Source: Rhodobacterales bacterium 52_120_T64
GTDB taxonomy: Bacteria; Pseudomonadota; Alphaproteobacteria; Rhodobacterales; Rhodobacteraceae
Direction: 5' to 3'
Length of the DNA stretch: 64,000 nt
Assembly: GCA_002162875.1 (NCBI GenBank)
Contig: MABA01000004.1
Coordinates: forward strand, 124,001 to 188,000
Shown here in pieces: positions 37,254 through 46,111 of the stretch (position 1 is its first letter; each line of letters begins with the position of its first letter). The notes under the pieces were generated by a model. That model made no database searches, was not told the origin of the DNA, and worked only from the letters and a program-made list of their open reading frames with translations. Made by a program: the position numbers and the translations under genes.

Positions 37254-37463
37254 TCACCAATGGGGTGGTCTTTGATCGGCAAGTGGGGCGCCTGACAGAT
37301 TGTCGGCTTCCTGCTCTGCTGCGCGTTGCATCAACATTGAAACACGGCGGTTCAATTGGTCGATCTCGGCCGCTTGGTTGGTTACGACTTCATTCAGTTC
37401 TTCAACCAACGCGCTTTGATGGGCGATGGCCTCTTCAAGGCGGGTAATACGATCTTCGTTCAT
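37254..37463 (-). CDS. slyX: SlyX family protein
   Basis: A 69-residue coiled-coil protein (MNEDRITRLEEAIAHQSALV, LNEVVTNQAAEIDQLNRRVS) ending in a Pro-rich tail PLADQRPPHW that is typical of SlyX. Function is unknown in the family. The ATG at 37463 overlaps the stop of the glutathione S-transferase gene (ATGA), so the two are co-transcribed; a longer in-frame reading to 37601 is a shadow of that gene. It ends convergent with the DsrC-like gene, 1 bp apart. Confidence 0.85.
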   Translation of the reverse strand: MNEDRITRLEEAIAHQSALVEELNEVVTNQAAEIDQLNRRVSMLMQRAAEQEADNLSGAPLADQRPPHW

Positions 37464-38089
37464 GGTAACTCCGGAAACAGGGTGGCGGGGTCGCCCGCCC
37501 GCCATTTTGGATATTTGGTCATTATAGAGGTGAACGCATCCGAGGATAGGAATTCTTCCAACCAACGGATGAGATTGGGCCACGGCTGGATATCGAACCA
37601 AGCGCGATCTACATTGGCGAATTGGCGAACGAAGGTGACGATAGACATATCCGTCATACCTATTTTTTCCCCCGACAAATATGGCTGCGTTGCCAGGATG
37701 TTGTCGATTTTCACTAAGAATTCCGACGCGATTAAACGCTGTTCAATTGCGTCGGAACCCTCGTACCGATTTCCGTATTTGTATTTATCAAGGGCCGATT
37801 TGAATGCACCGTCGCACTCTTCGATCAGTTCCTGATTGTGCCGATCCAGCCACGCATCCGGGTCGTTCTGTTCCAGCGCCCACAGCATAATGTCGTAACT
37901 CTCTTCAATAATACGGCCACTACAAACGACAACTGGTACGGTCGCCTTAGGGGAAGCGACAAGCAATTCCGGTGCTTTATCCCGCAGCAAAATCTCGCGT
38001 AGCTCAACCTCAACACCACTCGCTGCAATGGCTAGGCGGGCACGCATTGCGTAGGGGCAGCGGCGGAATGTATATAAGATTGGTTTCAT
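37460..38089 (-). CDS. Glutathione S-transferase family protein
   Basis: A 209-residue two-domain protein. The thioredoxin-like N-terminal domain has YTFRRCPYAMRARLAIAASG, with a CPYA glutaredoxin-like motif, and the glutathione-binding SPKATVPVVV plus IEESYDIMLW. The C-terminal helical domain ends with TKYPKWRAGDP. The ATG at 38089 has AAAGGG directly upstream; an in-frame TTG at 38098 is less likely. Its substrate is unknown. It overlaps slyX by 4 bp. Confidence 0.85.
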   Translation of the reverse strand: MKPILYTFRRCPYAMRARLAIAASGVEVELREILLRDKAPELLVASPKATVPVVVCSGRIIEESYDIMLWALEQNDPDAWLDRHNQELIEECDGAFKSALDKYKYGNRYEGSDAIEQRLIASEFLVKIDNILATQPYLSGEKIGMTDMSIVTFVRQFANVDRAWFDIQPWPNLIRWLEEFLSSDAFTSIMTKYPKWRAGDPATLFPELP

Positions 38090-38187
38090 CCCTTTCAAAT
38101 AGGTTCAACAACGTGATTTGGCAATCCATCCATCGACACGCACGTATTCAATGATTAAGAATACCCTAACGAATAGGGGAGCCGAAA

Positions 38188-38661
38188 TTGGCCGAATTTT
38201 CAGAGCGCGAACTGCGCGACGCAATGGGCAGTTTTGCCACTGGTGTCACGATTGTAACTACGATGACCGATCGCGGTCCGCTTGGCATGACTGTTAACAG
38301 TTTTACCTCGGTTTCACTGGATCCACCGCTGGTCCTATGGTCGCCCGCGCGAAAGTCGGCGCGTTTCCCCGCGTTCGAGGCTGCCAACCATTTCGCAGTT
38401 CATATTCTTTCTGCGGACCAACGGAAGTTAGCCGATATGTTTTCCAATTCCGGTTTCGAGGCGTTTGATGACCTTGAATACACCCGTGGAATTGGGGATG
38501 TGCCCTTGCTGAATGACTGTACCGCCCGATTCGAGTGCAGTCACGCGGCTGGTCATGATGGCGGCGATCATTTGATAGTTGTCGGCGAAGTCTTGCGAAT
38601 TTCGGCGTGCGACAAGCCTTCATTACTTTTTTACCGTGGCGAATTCACAGGCTTTAGCTAA
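38188..38661 (+). CDS. Flavin reductase family protein
   Basis: A 157-residue FMN-binding split-barrel flavin reductase (HpaC/ActVB-like). Typical sequence: AMGSFATGVTIVTT, GMTVNSFTSVSLDPPLVLW, FAVHILSADQRKLADMFS and a late GDHLIVVGEVLRI. These enzymes use NAD(P)H to reduce free flavin for a partner monooxygenase, which is not evident nearby. The start is a TTG at 38190-region (38188) preceded by AGGGGAG at 7 bp. The next gene begins in its stop codon (TAATG). Confidence 0.85.
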   Translation: MAEFSERELRDAMGSFATGVTIVTTMTDRGPLGMTVNSFTSVSLDPPLVLWSPARKSARFPAFEAANHFAVHILSADQRKLADMFSNSGFEAFDDLEYTRGIGDVPLLNDCTARFECSHAAGHDGGDHLIVVGEVLRISACDKPSLLFYRGEFTGFS

Positions 38662-39029
38662 TGCGGAAATATCTCAACGCCCGGCTCAAGAGCTTTAGAT
38701 ACGCTGGCGCGGGGCTAATGTTTTTGCTGAAATCCGAGCCCCACGCCCGTATTCACCTACTGGCAACAACGTTGGTGATAATCACGGCAATCGCATTTGA
38801 TGTCACACGTCAGGACTGGTTGTGGTTGACGCTTGCGATCACTCTGGTTTGGGCCTTCGAGGCAATGAACACGGCCATTGAACACCTATGTGATTTGGTA
38901 TCGCCAGAGCAGTCTGAAAGCGTTAAACGGGCCAAGGATGTTGCTGCCGGGGCTGTGCTTATTGCGGCTATCGCGGCTGTGATCATTGGTATTGGTGTGT
39001 TTTCCCCATATATCTGCGCCCTCATCTGA
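38661..39029 (+). CDS. dgkA: Diacylglycerol kinase (DgkA type)
   Basis: A small integral-membrane kinase of 122 residues with three helices. The conserved FRYAGAGLMFLLKSEPHARIH region and FEAMNTAIEHLCDLVSPE with KRAKDVAAGAVL define the DgkA/undecaprenol kinase family. In Gram-negatives it recycles diacylglycerol released during envelope glucan synthesis. It overlaps the flavin reductase stop by one base. I cannot distinguish lipid from undecaprenol specificity by eye. Confidence 0.88.
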   Translation: MRKYLNARLKSFRYAGAGLMFLLKSEPHARIHLLATTLVIITAIAFDVTRQDWLWLTLAITLVWAFEAMNTAIEHLCDLVSPEQSESVKRAKDVAAGAVLIAAIAAVIIGIGVFSPYICALI

Positions 39030-39097
39030 TCCCTATACCTTGCGACCAACCGACCCTTGGGGTAGACCGTTGAAAAACACCTATTCAGGGTCTGAAC

Positions 39098-40642
39098 ATG
39101 GCTAAGAACAAGAAACAAAAGGTCAAACGCCCCAAGGCGTTGCCGCCGCGCGGATTTCGCGACTATTTTGGCACCGACGTGACCGAACGCAATGATATGT
39201 TGGGCAAAATCACCGACGTTTACCAACGCTATGGCTTTGATCCGCTGGAAACTCCAGCCGTTGAAACTGTCGAGGCTTTGGGAAGTTTCCTGCCAGACGT
39301 GGATCGTCCGAATGCCGGCATTTTCGCGTGGCAGGACGAGGACGACGCTTGGATGGCATTGCGCTATGATTTGACTGCGCCACTGGCGCGGGTTTATGCT
39401 CAGTTCCGTAACGATCTGCCAACGCCATACCGTCGGTTCGCAGTTGGCCCAGTTTGGCGCAATGAGAAAGCCGGACCGGGGCGATATCGCCAGTTCTATC
39501 AATGCGATGCGGATACTGTTGGTAGTGCGAGCATGGCAGCAGATGCAGAAATTTGTGCTATGTTGTCAGATACGCTGGAGGCTGTCGGGATTCCGCGTGG
39601 GGACTATGTTATTCGGTTGAATAACCGGAAGGTGTTGTCTGGGGTTTTGGAGGCTGTCGTTGAAATTGTTGTTCACGAGCAGATGCAAACGGCTGGGCCG
39701 GATTCACCTCCAAGTATTTACGATGAGATGTCAGAATGGGAAGCGAATGTCCTTAGAACCATTGATAAATTCGACAAAGTAGGAGAGTCTGGTGTTCGCG
39801 AGTTGCTCACTGATGGTCGGTTGGACGCGTCAGGTGCTTTTATCGACGGTGTTGGCTTATCGGACGCCGCAGCTGAACCCGTTATTGAATTTCTCACATC
39901 GAAGGGTGACGACACTGCCGCGACTTTGGAGAACTTAACAAAAGCTGTAGGTACTTCTGAAGTCGGCTTTAAGGGAATTAGAGAGTTGGAGGAAATTTTC
40001 AACCTTCTTGTCGCTCAAGGTTATGGCACGGACCGCATTGTCATTGACCCATCTGTGGTGCGCGGTTTGGGTTATTACACTGGTCCCGTTTATGAAGCCG
40101 AGCTCACCTTCGATATTCTTGACGAAAAAGGCCGCAAGCGCCAGTTCGGGTCGGTTGCCGGTGGTGGCCGTTATGACGACCTCGTGAAACGGTTTACTGG
40201 ACAAGAAGTGCCTGCGACAGGCGTAAGCATCGGGGTGGATCGTCTGTTGGCCGCTTTACGTGAAAAAGGCCGCATGAACAGCCGCGCAAATGGCCCGGTA
40301 ATCGTCACGGTTATGGATCGCGACCGCATGGGGAATTACCAAACGATGGTGTCAGAGCTTCGCAATGCCGGCATCAGAGCCGAAGTGTATTTGGGCAACC
40401 CCAAGAACTTTGGCAATCAACTTAAATACGCGGATGCGCGGAACTCTCCGGTTGCCGTAATCGAGGGTGGCAATGAATTCGAGTCCGGCGTCGTGCAGAT
40501 CAAGGACTTGGCACTCGGGGCGGCGTTAGCGGCGAACATTACGACGAATGAGGAATGGAAAGCCCAGCCCGCACAAATGGAAATTGCACGCGGCGATCTG
40601 GTTTCAGAGGTTCGCAAAATGATTGCACGGGCGGACGGATAA
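39098..40642 (+). CDS. hisS: Histidyl-tRNA synthetase
   Basis: Charges tRNA-His; class II synthetase of 514 residues, the long alphaproteobacterial form. It has a basic N-terminus [20 protein letters not shown], motif 2 [29 protein letters not shown] (quoted in part: [16 protein letters not shown]), the histidine motif [16 protein letters not shown] and motif 3 [17 protein letters not shown] with [13 protein letters not shown]. It starts a compact hisS-hisZ-hisG operon; hisZ begins in its stop codon. Confidence 0.95.
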   Translation: MAKNKKQKVKRPKALPPRGFRDYFGTDVTERNDMLGKITDVYQRYGFDPLETPAVETVEALGSFLPDVDRPNAGIFAWQDEDDAWMALRYDLTAPLARVYAQFRNDLPTPYRRFAVGPVWRNEKAGPGRYRQFYQCDADTVGSASMAADAEICAMLSDTLEAVGIPRGDYVIRLNNRKVLSGVLEAVVEIVVHEQMQTAGPDSPPSIYDEMSEWEANVLRTIDKFDKVGESGVRELLTDGRLDASGAFIDGVGLSDAAAEPVIEFLTSKGDDTAATLENLTKAVGTSEVGFKGIRELEEIFNLLVAQGYGTDRIVIDPSVVRGLGYYTGPVYEAELTFDILDEKGRKRQFGSVAGGGRYDDLVKRFTGQEVPATGVSIGVDRLLAALREKGRMNSRANGPVIVTVMDRDRMGNYQTMVSELRNAGIRAEVYLGNPKNFGNQLKYADARNSPVAVIEGGNEFESGVVQIKDLALGAALAANITTNEEWKAQPAQMEIARGDLVSEVRKMIARADG

Positions 40643-41778
40643 TGGTTACTTCACGGGCGTACCTGGAAAATGGTCGACTAGGGCAGGGCTTGGACGACGT
40701 GCGCGCTGAAGTTGGGCGCCTTATGTCCGGCTTTATCGCCAACGGTGCGCAGCCGGTTGAACCGGCGGCCCTTTTACCGGCTGATGTCTTGATTGACCTT
40801 TACGGCGAAGATTTACGCGCACGGGCTTACACCACGCATGACCCGGTTGAGGGTGAATTGATGCTGCGCCCGGACTTTACGGTTCCAGTCGTACAAATCC
40901 ACATGGCAAACGGGGCGAGTGCTGCGCGCTACGCCTATGCTGGCTCTGTTTGGCGTCGCCAGGAGGTGGGCAGCAACCGCCCTACGGAATACCTGCAAGC
41001 GGGTTTCGAAGTGTTCGGTGGCACTGATCCAGCAGCGGACGATGCCGAAGTTTTCGCCGTGCTGGCCACAGCGCTCGGCGATCTTCCGGTGATGCCGGTT
41101 ACGGGCGATCTGGGCCTGATATTTGCTGCAATCGAGGCGCTCGACACAAATGAGCGACGCAAAAGTGCGCTGCGTCGTCACGTTTGGCGACCGCAGCGTT
41201 TTAAACGTTTGCTGGAGCGATATTCCGCAAAGGCCGAAGTAAGCGCAGAGCGGGCAAGGTTGTTGCAAGCGGTTGAGGATGGATCAGTGCATACGCTGAT
41301 CAAGGCGTCTGGTGCAGCACTCGGTGTGCGTTCCATTGACGAAATCGCGGCGCGCGCTGAAATATTGTTATACGAAAAAGAGGCGGCTGCCCTAAGCGAA
41401 ACCGCGGTGGCGCTTGTATCCAGCGTGCTGGAGCTGAAATCAACAATGGGATCTGCGGCGCAAGAATTACGCAGAGTTGCCCCAATGTTGGGGGCGGCGG
41501 CTGACGGGCTAGAAGCACGCGCACAAGCCCTGTCAGACGCTGGAATCGACGTGTCAGCCCTGCCGTTCGAGGCATCTTATGGCCGCACAACGCTCGAGTA
41601 TTACGACGGTTTCGTATTCGGTTTCCATGCACCCGATCGCCCTGATTTACCACAAATCGCACAGGGTGGACGCTACGACGCGCTAACACGTGTGCTTGGC
41701 GACGGCAAATCTGTGCCTGCTGTGGGTGGCATTATTCGGCCAGAAGCAGCTTTGGCCCTGAACGGCGGTGCAGTATGA
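40642..41778 (+). CDS. hisZ: ATP phosphoribosyltransferase regulatory subunit
   Basis: A class II synthetase-like protein without tRNA-charging function that activates the short-form HisG and confers histidine feedback. The 378-residue protein has LMLRPDFTVPVVQIHM, YAYAGSVWRRQEVGSNRPTEYLQAG (quoted in part: AGSVWRRQEVGSNRPTEYLQ) and GFVFGF with QGGRYDAL. It starts at 40642 in the hisS stop (TAATG); an upstream frame to 40555 is a shadow. It overlaps hisG by 4 bp. Its presence explains why HisG is short. Confidence 0.93.
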   Translation: MVTSRAYLENGRLGQGLDDVRAEVGRLMSGFIANGAQPVEPAALLPADVLIDLYGEDLRARAYTTHDPVEGELMLRPDFTVPVVQIHMANGASAARYAYAGSVWRRQEVGSNRPTEYLQAGFEVFGGTDPAADDAEVFAVLATALGDLPVMPVTGDLGLIFAAIEALDTNERRKSALRRHVWRPQRFKRLLERYSAKAEVSAERARLLQAVEDGSVHTLIKASGAALGVRSIDEIAARAEILLYEKEAAALSETAVALVSSVLELKSTMGSAAQELRRVAPMLGAAADGLEARAQALSDAGIDVSALPFEASYGRTTLEYYDGFVFGFHAPDRPDLPQIAQGGRYDALTRVLGDGKSVPAVGGIIRPEAALALNGGAV

Positions 41779-42482
41779 GCGTTTTGAAACTTGGATTGCC
41801 TTCAAAAGGCCGACTGCAAGAGCTAACGATCGACTGGTTTGCTGAACGTGGCATAACAGTTGAGCGCACGGGGTCAGGGCGAGAATACGCCGGTCGCGTT
41901 GTGGGTTTCGACGACATAGAGTTGGTGCTTTTGTCGGCTGGCGAAATTCCCAAAGAATTGGCCGCTGGCCGGATTCACCTTGGCGTAACCGGCCAAGATC
42001 TCGTGCATGAAAAAATTCCTGGCTGGCAAGAAAAGATAACCGAGCTGACCGAGATGGGTTTTGGTCATGCTGATCTGATTCTTGCGGTACCGGACAACTG
42101 GGTAGATGTTCAAAATATCGATGATTTCGACGCGGTCGCGGCAGCCTTTCGTGCCAACCATGGCTTTCGGCTGCGCATCGCAACCAAGTATCACAATCTG
42201 GTGCGCGAGTTTTTGCGAGGCCATGACGTCGCAGATTATCAATTGGTTGATAGTCAGGGCGCGACCGAGGGGACGGTTAAAAACCTTACTGCCGAGGCCG
42301 TGGCTGACATTACATCCTCAGGGGATACGCTGGCGGCGAACCATTTGAAGATATTGCCAGACGGGTTGATTTTGAAATCGCAGGCGACGTTGTTTAAGTC
42401 TATGGTAGCTGATTGGAGCGAAGCAGAAGCTACGTTCAAGAAGCTACAATCCAGCGTTACTGATATTCCACTTCAGCGCTAG
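41775..42482 (+). CDS. hisG: ATP phosphoribosyltransferase, short form
   Basis: First enzyme of histidine synthesis, joining ATP and PRPP. At 235 residues it is the short HisG that needs HisZ. It begins LKLGLPSKGRLQELTIDWF and contains LGVTGQDLVHEK, LRIATKYHNLVREFL, and the PRPP-binding VDSQGATEGTVKNL. The C-terminal regulatory domain of long forms is absent. It is the last gene of the operon; almost 450 bp without an intact gene follow. Confidence 0.94.
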   Translation: MSVLKLGLPSKGRLQELTIDWFAERGITVERTGSGREYAGRVVGFDDIELVLLSAGEIPKELAAGRIHLGVTGQDLVHEKIPGWQEKITELTEMGFGHADLILAVPDNWVDVQNIDDFDAVAAAFRANHGFRLRIATKYHNLVREFLRGHDVADYQLVDSQGATEGTVKNLTAEAVADITSSGDTLAANHLKILPDGLILKSQATLFKSMVADWSEAEATFKKLQSSVTDIPLQR

Positions 42483-42935
42483 CATAGATGCTATCCAGGC
42501 ATCTGATGCATTGAACATCCTGAATACTTAACCCCGATACGTATAGATGTGGAATCGGGTAACATCCTTTGTATCGCGTGTTTTGCCATTGTCCAGATGA
42601 GTTCCAAAGCCAAAGAATTATATGTCTAGAAACCGTCCTGAGGTGAGCTCTGCGCTTCGCAGCGTGCCTGATCCACGATATTCCAATTATCGCTCAGTGC
42701 GTCGGTTAATCTAATAAGAGCTACACCGTCCACGAATACATCCCCATCAGCACTTGCGTGGATGGGACAACCGTCTCCATTTATAATATCTGCGCAGCCG
42801 TTGTCGGCAGAGCCGTCTGCTATAGGTCGTCAACAATATTGCTCGATAGATTGAAGTGTCGCTATATCTATCGCTATTAGCACTAATCTCGGTTAAGAAT
42901 TTGTCGAATGTTGAATATGGTCCAACAACGAACTT
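42483..42935. other. Gap between hisG and the Flp pilin gene
   Basis: No intact gene is seen here. A small GATGC/GCATC hairpin follows hisG, without a T-rich tail. The minus strand carries an open frame with protein-like composition at 42626-42829 (listed separately) preceded by stops, which looks like decayed coding sequence. Confidence 0.5.
42626..42829 (-). pseudogene. Possible remnant of a small secreted or pilus-linked protein
   Basis: A 67-codon open frame with coherent composition and four Cys: it includes ADGSADNGCADIINGDGCPI and FVDGVALIRLTDALSDNWN. It has no start codon and is preceded immediately by an in-frame TGA; upstream of that stop the same frame reads LIAIDIATLQSIEQYC, also protein-like. 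This pattern fits a gene broken by a nonsense or frameshift change. It lies downstream of the Flp pilin gene on the same strand, so it may have been a pilus companion. I do not recognise the family. Confidence 0.3.
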
Positions 42936-43115
42936 CTAACCTGTCCCGACAGTTTCAATCTCATCCACGATATTTTCCGAAGCGTCTTCAAGACCGCCCG
43001 ATATCACAGAAATCACAGCCAACGCTATAGTGACAATCGCCGCCGTCAGCAGGATCCAGTCTACGGTGACTGCGCCGGATTCATTATTCGAGAAGTTGAT
43101 TAATGAATGCATCAT
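42936..43115 (-). CDS. Flp-type small pilin-like protein
   Basis: A 59-residue protein: a short polar leader (HSLINFSNNE), then SGAVTVDWILLTAAIVTIAL, a single hydrophobic helix, and an acidic tail EDASENIVDEIETVGTG. The ESGAVTVDW motif followed by a hydrophobic helix is the hallmark of the short Flp/Fap-like pilins of Rhodobacterales. Two ATG codons are adjacent (43115 and 43112); AGGAG stands 3 and 6 bp upstream respectively, so the second is more likely. No tad/cpa secretion genes are nearby. An AT-rich stretch with TATATATATAG (about 43217-43235) lies upstream and may hold the promoter. Confidence 0.78.
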   Translation of the reverse strand: MMHSLINFSNNESGAVTVDWILLTAAIVTIALAVISVISGGLEDASENIVDEIETVGTG

Positions 43116-43279
43116 TTTCTCCTAAAGTTACTATTTACACAAAATTATAGAATCGTAATCCTAAAATAATCGCAGAAAAAAGAGGCAAGAATAGGGCGAT
43201 AGATAGAGTAAATTAATGCTATATATATAGTAAATCAGTTAAAATGTTAAGAAGTTTAAGAATTCCGGGGCTAGGTGAC

Positions 43280-43939
43280 CTACGAAATATGATCTAGCAA
43301 TCTCTTTGCCTCGTCACTTGTTGAGGCTAATTTTTCCCTATTTTCGCCCGGAAAAAAGCGTGCGCGAATGCCGGTTGGCATTGGATTTGGTGAAAACGTT
43401 AGAACGCGCGGCCCGATAGTCACGGTCTCGGCTGCCCAGCTATCAACAATCGCTTGTGCGGCGGCTTTGGTCGAGCCGTAGCCCGCGAAGAATTTTTTAC
43501 CTCCACGGGGATCATCCATAAACACGGCTGTGCCTTCTTCGGCGGCCTTCAACAAAGGTTCGGTCATTGCGATGATCCGCTGCGTCGCGCGTGCATTTAC
43601 GGCCCACATCCGATCGAAATCCTTGTCCGACACGTGCGCAACCGGTGACAATAACACCGCATGCACGGCGCAATGCACCAACAGGTCCAAATGACCCCAG
43701 CGTTCGTGAATAGCCACGCACATACGTTGCAGTCCACTTTCGTCGGTGATGTCGAGGGGCACAAGTGTGCATGAACCTCCAACCGTCTCGATCTCGTCGG
43801 CAAGCTCTTCCAGACCACCTACGGTTTTGGCCAGCGCAATGACATGCGCACCTTGGCGGGCCAACTCCACTGCTGTGGCATAGCCTAAACCACGCGAAGC
43901 GCCCGTTACCAGCGCAATGGTGCCCGCCCCAATGTTCAT
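43280..43939 (-). CDS. Short-chain dehydrogenase/reductase family protein with atypical active site
   Basis: A 219-residue Rossmann-fold SDR. The nucleotide motif TGASRGLGYATA is intact, as is the Tyr-x3-Lys pair in AGYGSTKAAAQ. The catalytic Ser normally about 13 residues before the Tyr is missing: this segment reads FMDDPRGGKKFF. The NAG-type structural motif is also altered (VHCAVHA). It may be a weak or altered enzyme, or a non-catalytic member. Its start overlaps the purF stop (ATGA), so it is the last gene of the dnaB-to-purF run and is likely co-expressed with purine synthesis. Confidence 0.82.
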   Translation of the reverse strand: MNIGAGTIALVTGASRGLGYATAVELARQGAHVIALAKTVGGLEELADEIETVGGSCTLVPLDITDESGLQRMCVAIHERWGHLDLLVHCAVHAVLLSPVAHVSDKDFDRMWAVNARATQRIIAMTEPLLKAAEEGTAVFMDDPRGGKKFFAGYGSTKAAAQAIVDSWAAETVTIGPRVLTFSPNPMPTGIRARFFPGENREKLASTSDEAKRLLDHIS

Positions 43940-45405
43940 TTATCGCCTTGCATTTCAAAGCCTTTGTCGATTTTGTCGGTCGGGCGTACTGGGTAGTCAC
44001 CGCTGAAACATGCATCGCAATACTGTGGGCATTTTTTATTCCGTCCACCGGTTTGGCCAACTGCATTATAAAGCCCGTCCAGCGAGACAAACCGCAAACT
44101 GTCCACACCCAAGTGCTGACGCATCTGCTCTTCAGTCATGGAGCTAGCTAGCAGTTTTTCGCGGTCCGGCGTATCGACGCCGTAAAAACATGGCCACTGT
44201 GTGGGCGGGGAGGCAATCCGGAAATGTACTTCCTTCGCACCTGCATCCAGCATCATCTCTTTGATCTTACGACTGGTGGTGCCGCGCACAACGGAATCGT
44301 CAACAAGAATGATCCGTTTTCCTTTAATCAAGGCGCGGTTGACGTTAAGTTTCAACAAAACACCCATGTTGCGGATTTGCTCGGTCGGTTCAATGAAAGT
44401 TCGGCCCATATATTGATTGCGGATGATGCCCATGGCGTAGGGGATGCCGCTTTCTTGACTAAACCCGATGGCCGCAGGGGTGCCGCTGTCGGGAACGGGG
44501 CAAACCAAATCTGCTTCGACGGGCGACTCTTTGGCGAGTTCTACGCCGATGCGACGGCGGGTTTCATAAACGGACTGGCCACCTAAGATACTGTCAGGGC
44601 GACTGAAATAAACGTGCTCGAATATACAAAATCGAGGCTCGGCTTTGTGGAAAGGAAAGGAGCTTTCAATTCCGTCTTTCGTGATGACGACCATTTCGCC
44701 TGGTTCAATCTCGCGAACAAAATCGGCGCCGATGATGTCCAAAGCACAGGTTTCCGACGATAGGACCCAACCGTCGCCAACTTTACCAAGCATCAATGGG
44801 CGAACGCCCAAGGCGTCACGCACACCGATTAATTTGGTGCGGGTCATGGCGACAATCGAAAACGCGCCTTCAACACGGCGAAGCGCATCTTTTAGACGCT
44901 CGGGGATGTTCTTCTGAAAAGACCTCGCCATCAGGTGTACGATGCATTCGGAATCGGACGACGATTGAAAAATGGAACCACGTTCAATCAATTCGCGCCG
45001 TAACGCATCTGCGTTAGTCAAGTTGCCGTTGTGCGCAATCGCACTGCCGCCCATGGCGAACTCGGCAAATAGGGGTTGCACGTCGCGGATTTGGGTTTCG
45101 CCTTTTGAGCCAGACGTTGAATACCGCACATGGCCAATCGACAGGTTGCCCGGCAGGGTTTTCATCAGGCTGGATTTGGTGAAGTTGTCACGAACATATC
45201 CAAAGCGTCGTGCCGAGGTAAAGCCTTTGTCGGCGTCGTAGGCGACTATTCCGCCAGCTTCTTGCCCGCGGTGTTGCAGGGCATGCAGTCCAAGGGCTAC
45301 GAAATTTGCGGCCTCAGCCATGCCCCAGACGCCGAATACGCCGCACTCTTCGTGCAATTTATCATCATCAAAAGGAAATGCGGGTAGGTCTGCATCGTTG
45401 TACAT
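43936..45405 (-). CDS. purF: Amidophosphoribosyltransferase
   Basis: Commits PRPP to purine synthesis using glutamine ammonia. The 489-residue protein has the Ntn-type glutaminase domain, with the catalytic Cys in HEECGVFGVWG (residue 21) exposed after processing, and GHVRYSTSGSKGETQ. The phosphoribosyltransferase motif is IILVDDSVVRGTTSRKI. The ATG at 45405 is preferred over an in-frame start at 45435. Unlike some bacterial PurF it ends with CDACFSGDYPV and a polar tail. It overlaps the SDR gene. Confidence 0.95.
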   Translation of the reverse strand: MYNDADLPAFPFDDDKLHEECGVFGVWGMAEAANFVALGLHALQHRGQEAGGIVAYDADKGFTSARRFGYVRDNFTKSSLMKTLPGNLSIGHVRYSTSGSKGETQIRDVQPLFAEFAMGGSAIAHNGNLTNADALRRELIERGSIFQSSSDSECIVHLMARSFQKNIPERLKDALRRVEGAFSIVAMTRTKLIGVRDALGVRPLMLGKVGDGWVLSSETCALDIIGADFVREIEPGEMVVITKDGIESSFPFHKAEPRFCIFEHVYFSRPDSILGGQSVYETRRRIGVELAKESPVEADLVCPVPDSGTPAAIGFSQESGIPYAMGIIRNQYMGRTFIEPTEQIRNMGVLLKLNVNRALIKGKRIILVDDSVVRGTTSRKIKEMMLDAGAKEVHFRIASPPTQWPCFYGVDTPDREKLLASSMTEEQMRQHLGVDSLRFVSLDGLYNAVGQTGGRNKKCPQYCDACFSGDYPVRPTDKIDKGFEMQGDK

Positions 45406-45499
45406 ATTGGCAAGGACTCGCTTGGCTTGTTGCAACTGCTTGCCTTATAGGCGGCACCGCTTGCGGTGTCACCCCACCTAACGCGCCTGTGGCGATTTA

Positions 45500-46099
45500 T
45501 CAGCCTTCAGCTGATGTCGCAGCCTCTTCTTCGGTTACCGCGTCACCGGTGCAGCTTGCAGTTAACTGCTCGTATGGTTCGATCAACCACTCCGGAATGT
45601 CTGTCGGAATATATTCCTGCATGCGTGTTTGCTGTTCGGCCAGTATCACGCGCGTTTTGGAATCCTCGACCACCGGGAAACCTTCGCTGCCAGCAATGAA
45701 GAAATCATATGCCACTAGAGCCACAACAATAAGCAAAACACCACGCGCGAGGCCAAACAGGAATCCTAATCCACCGTCCAGTGAACCCAGCGCCGATTTT
45801 TGAACCGCACCTGAGATCAACGGTGTGAATAAAGCGATTATCACCAAGGCTATAGCGAATACGCCTGCAAAGGCGGCTAGAATACCCAGTTCGCAATTGT
45901 CGCCGATAATGTCAGCCAAAATCGGGATTTCTTGCACCAGCGGAACAACTTGTGGCGAGAAATAGAACGCAACGATTCCCGCTCCGATCCAGCCTGCAAT
46001 GCTTAGGGCTTCGCGAACGAATCCGCGCGAATATGCCAGAACAGCCGAAATGAACAGAATGGCCGCAACGCCGCCATCAAAAAGTGTAAAGTCTTCCAT
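45500..46099 (-). CDS. cvpA: CvpA family membrane protein
   Basis: A 199-residue protein with four predicted helices; FDGGVAAILFISAVLAYSRG, REALSIAGWIGAGIVAF and LDGGLGFLFGLARGVLLIV are typical of CvpA. The C-terminal 60 residues are soluble and acidic. CvpA is often found before purF, as here, and has been linked to envelope and colicin V biology; its molecular role is unclear. It lies 12 bp after radA. Confidence 0.88.
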   Translation of the reverse strand: MEDFTLFDGGVAAILFISAVLAYSRGFVREALSIAGWIGAGIVAFYFSPQVVPLVQEIPILADIIGDNCELGILAAFAGVFAIALVIIALFTPLISGAVQKSALGSLDGGLGFLFGLARGVLLIVVALVAYDFFIAGSEGFPVVEDSKTRVILAEQQTRMQEYIPTDIPEWLIEPYEQLTASCTGDAVTEEEAATSAEG

Positions 46100-46111
46100 A
46101 AATCCGTCCCT

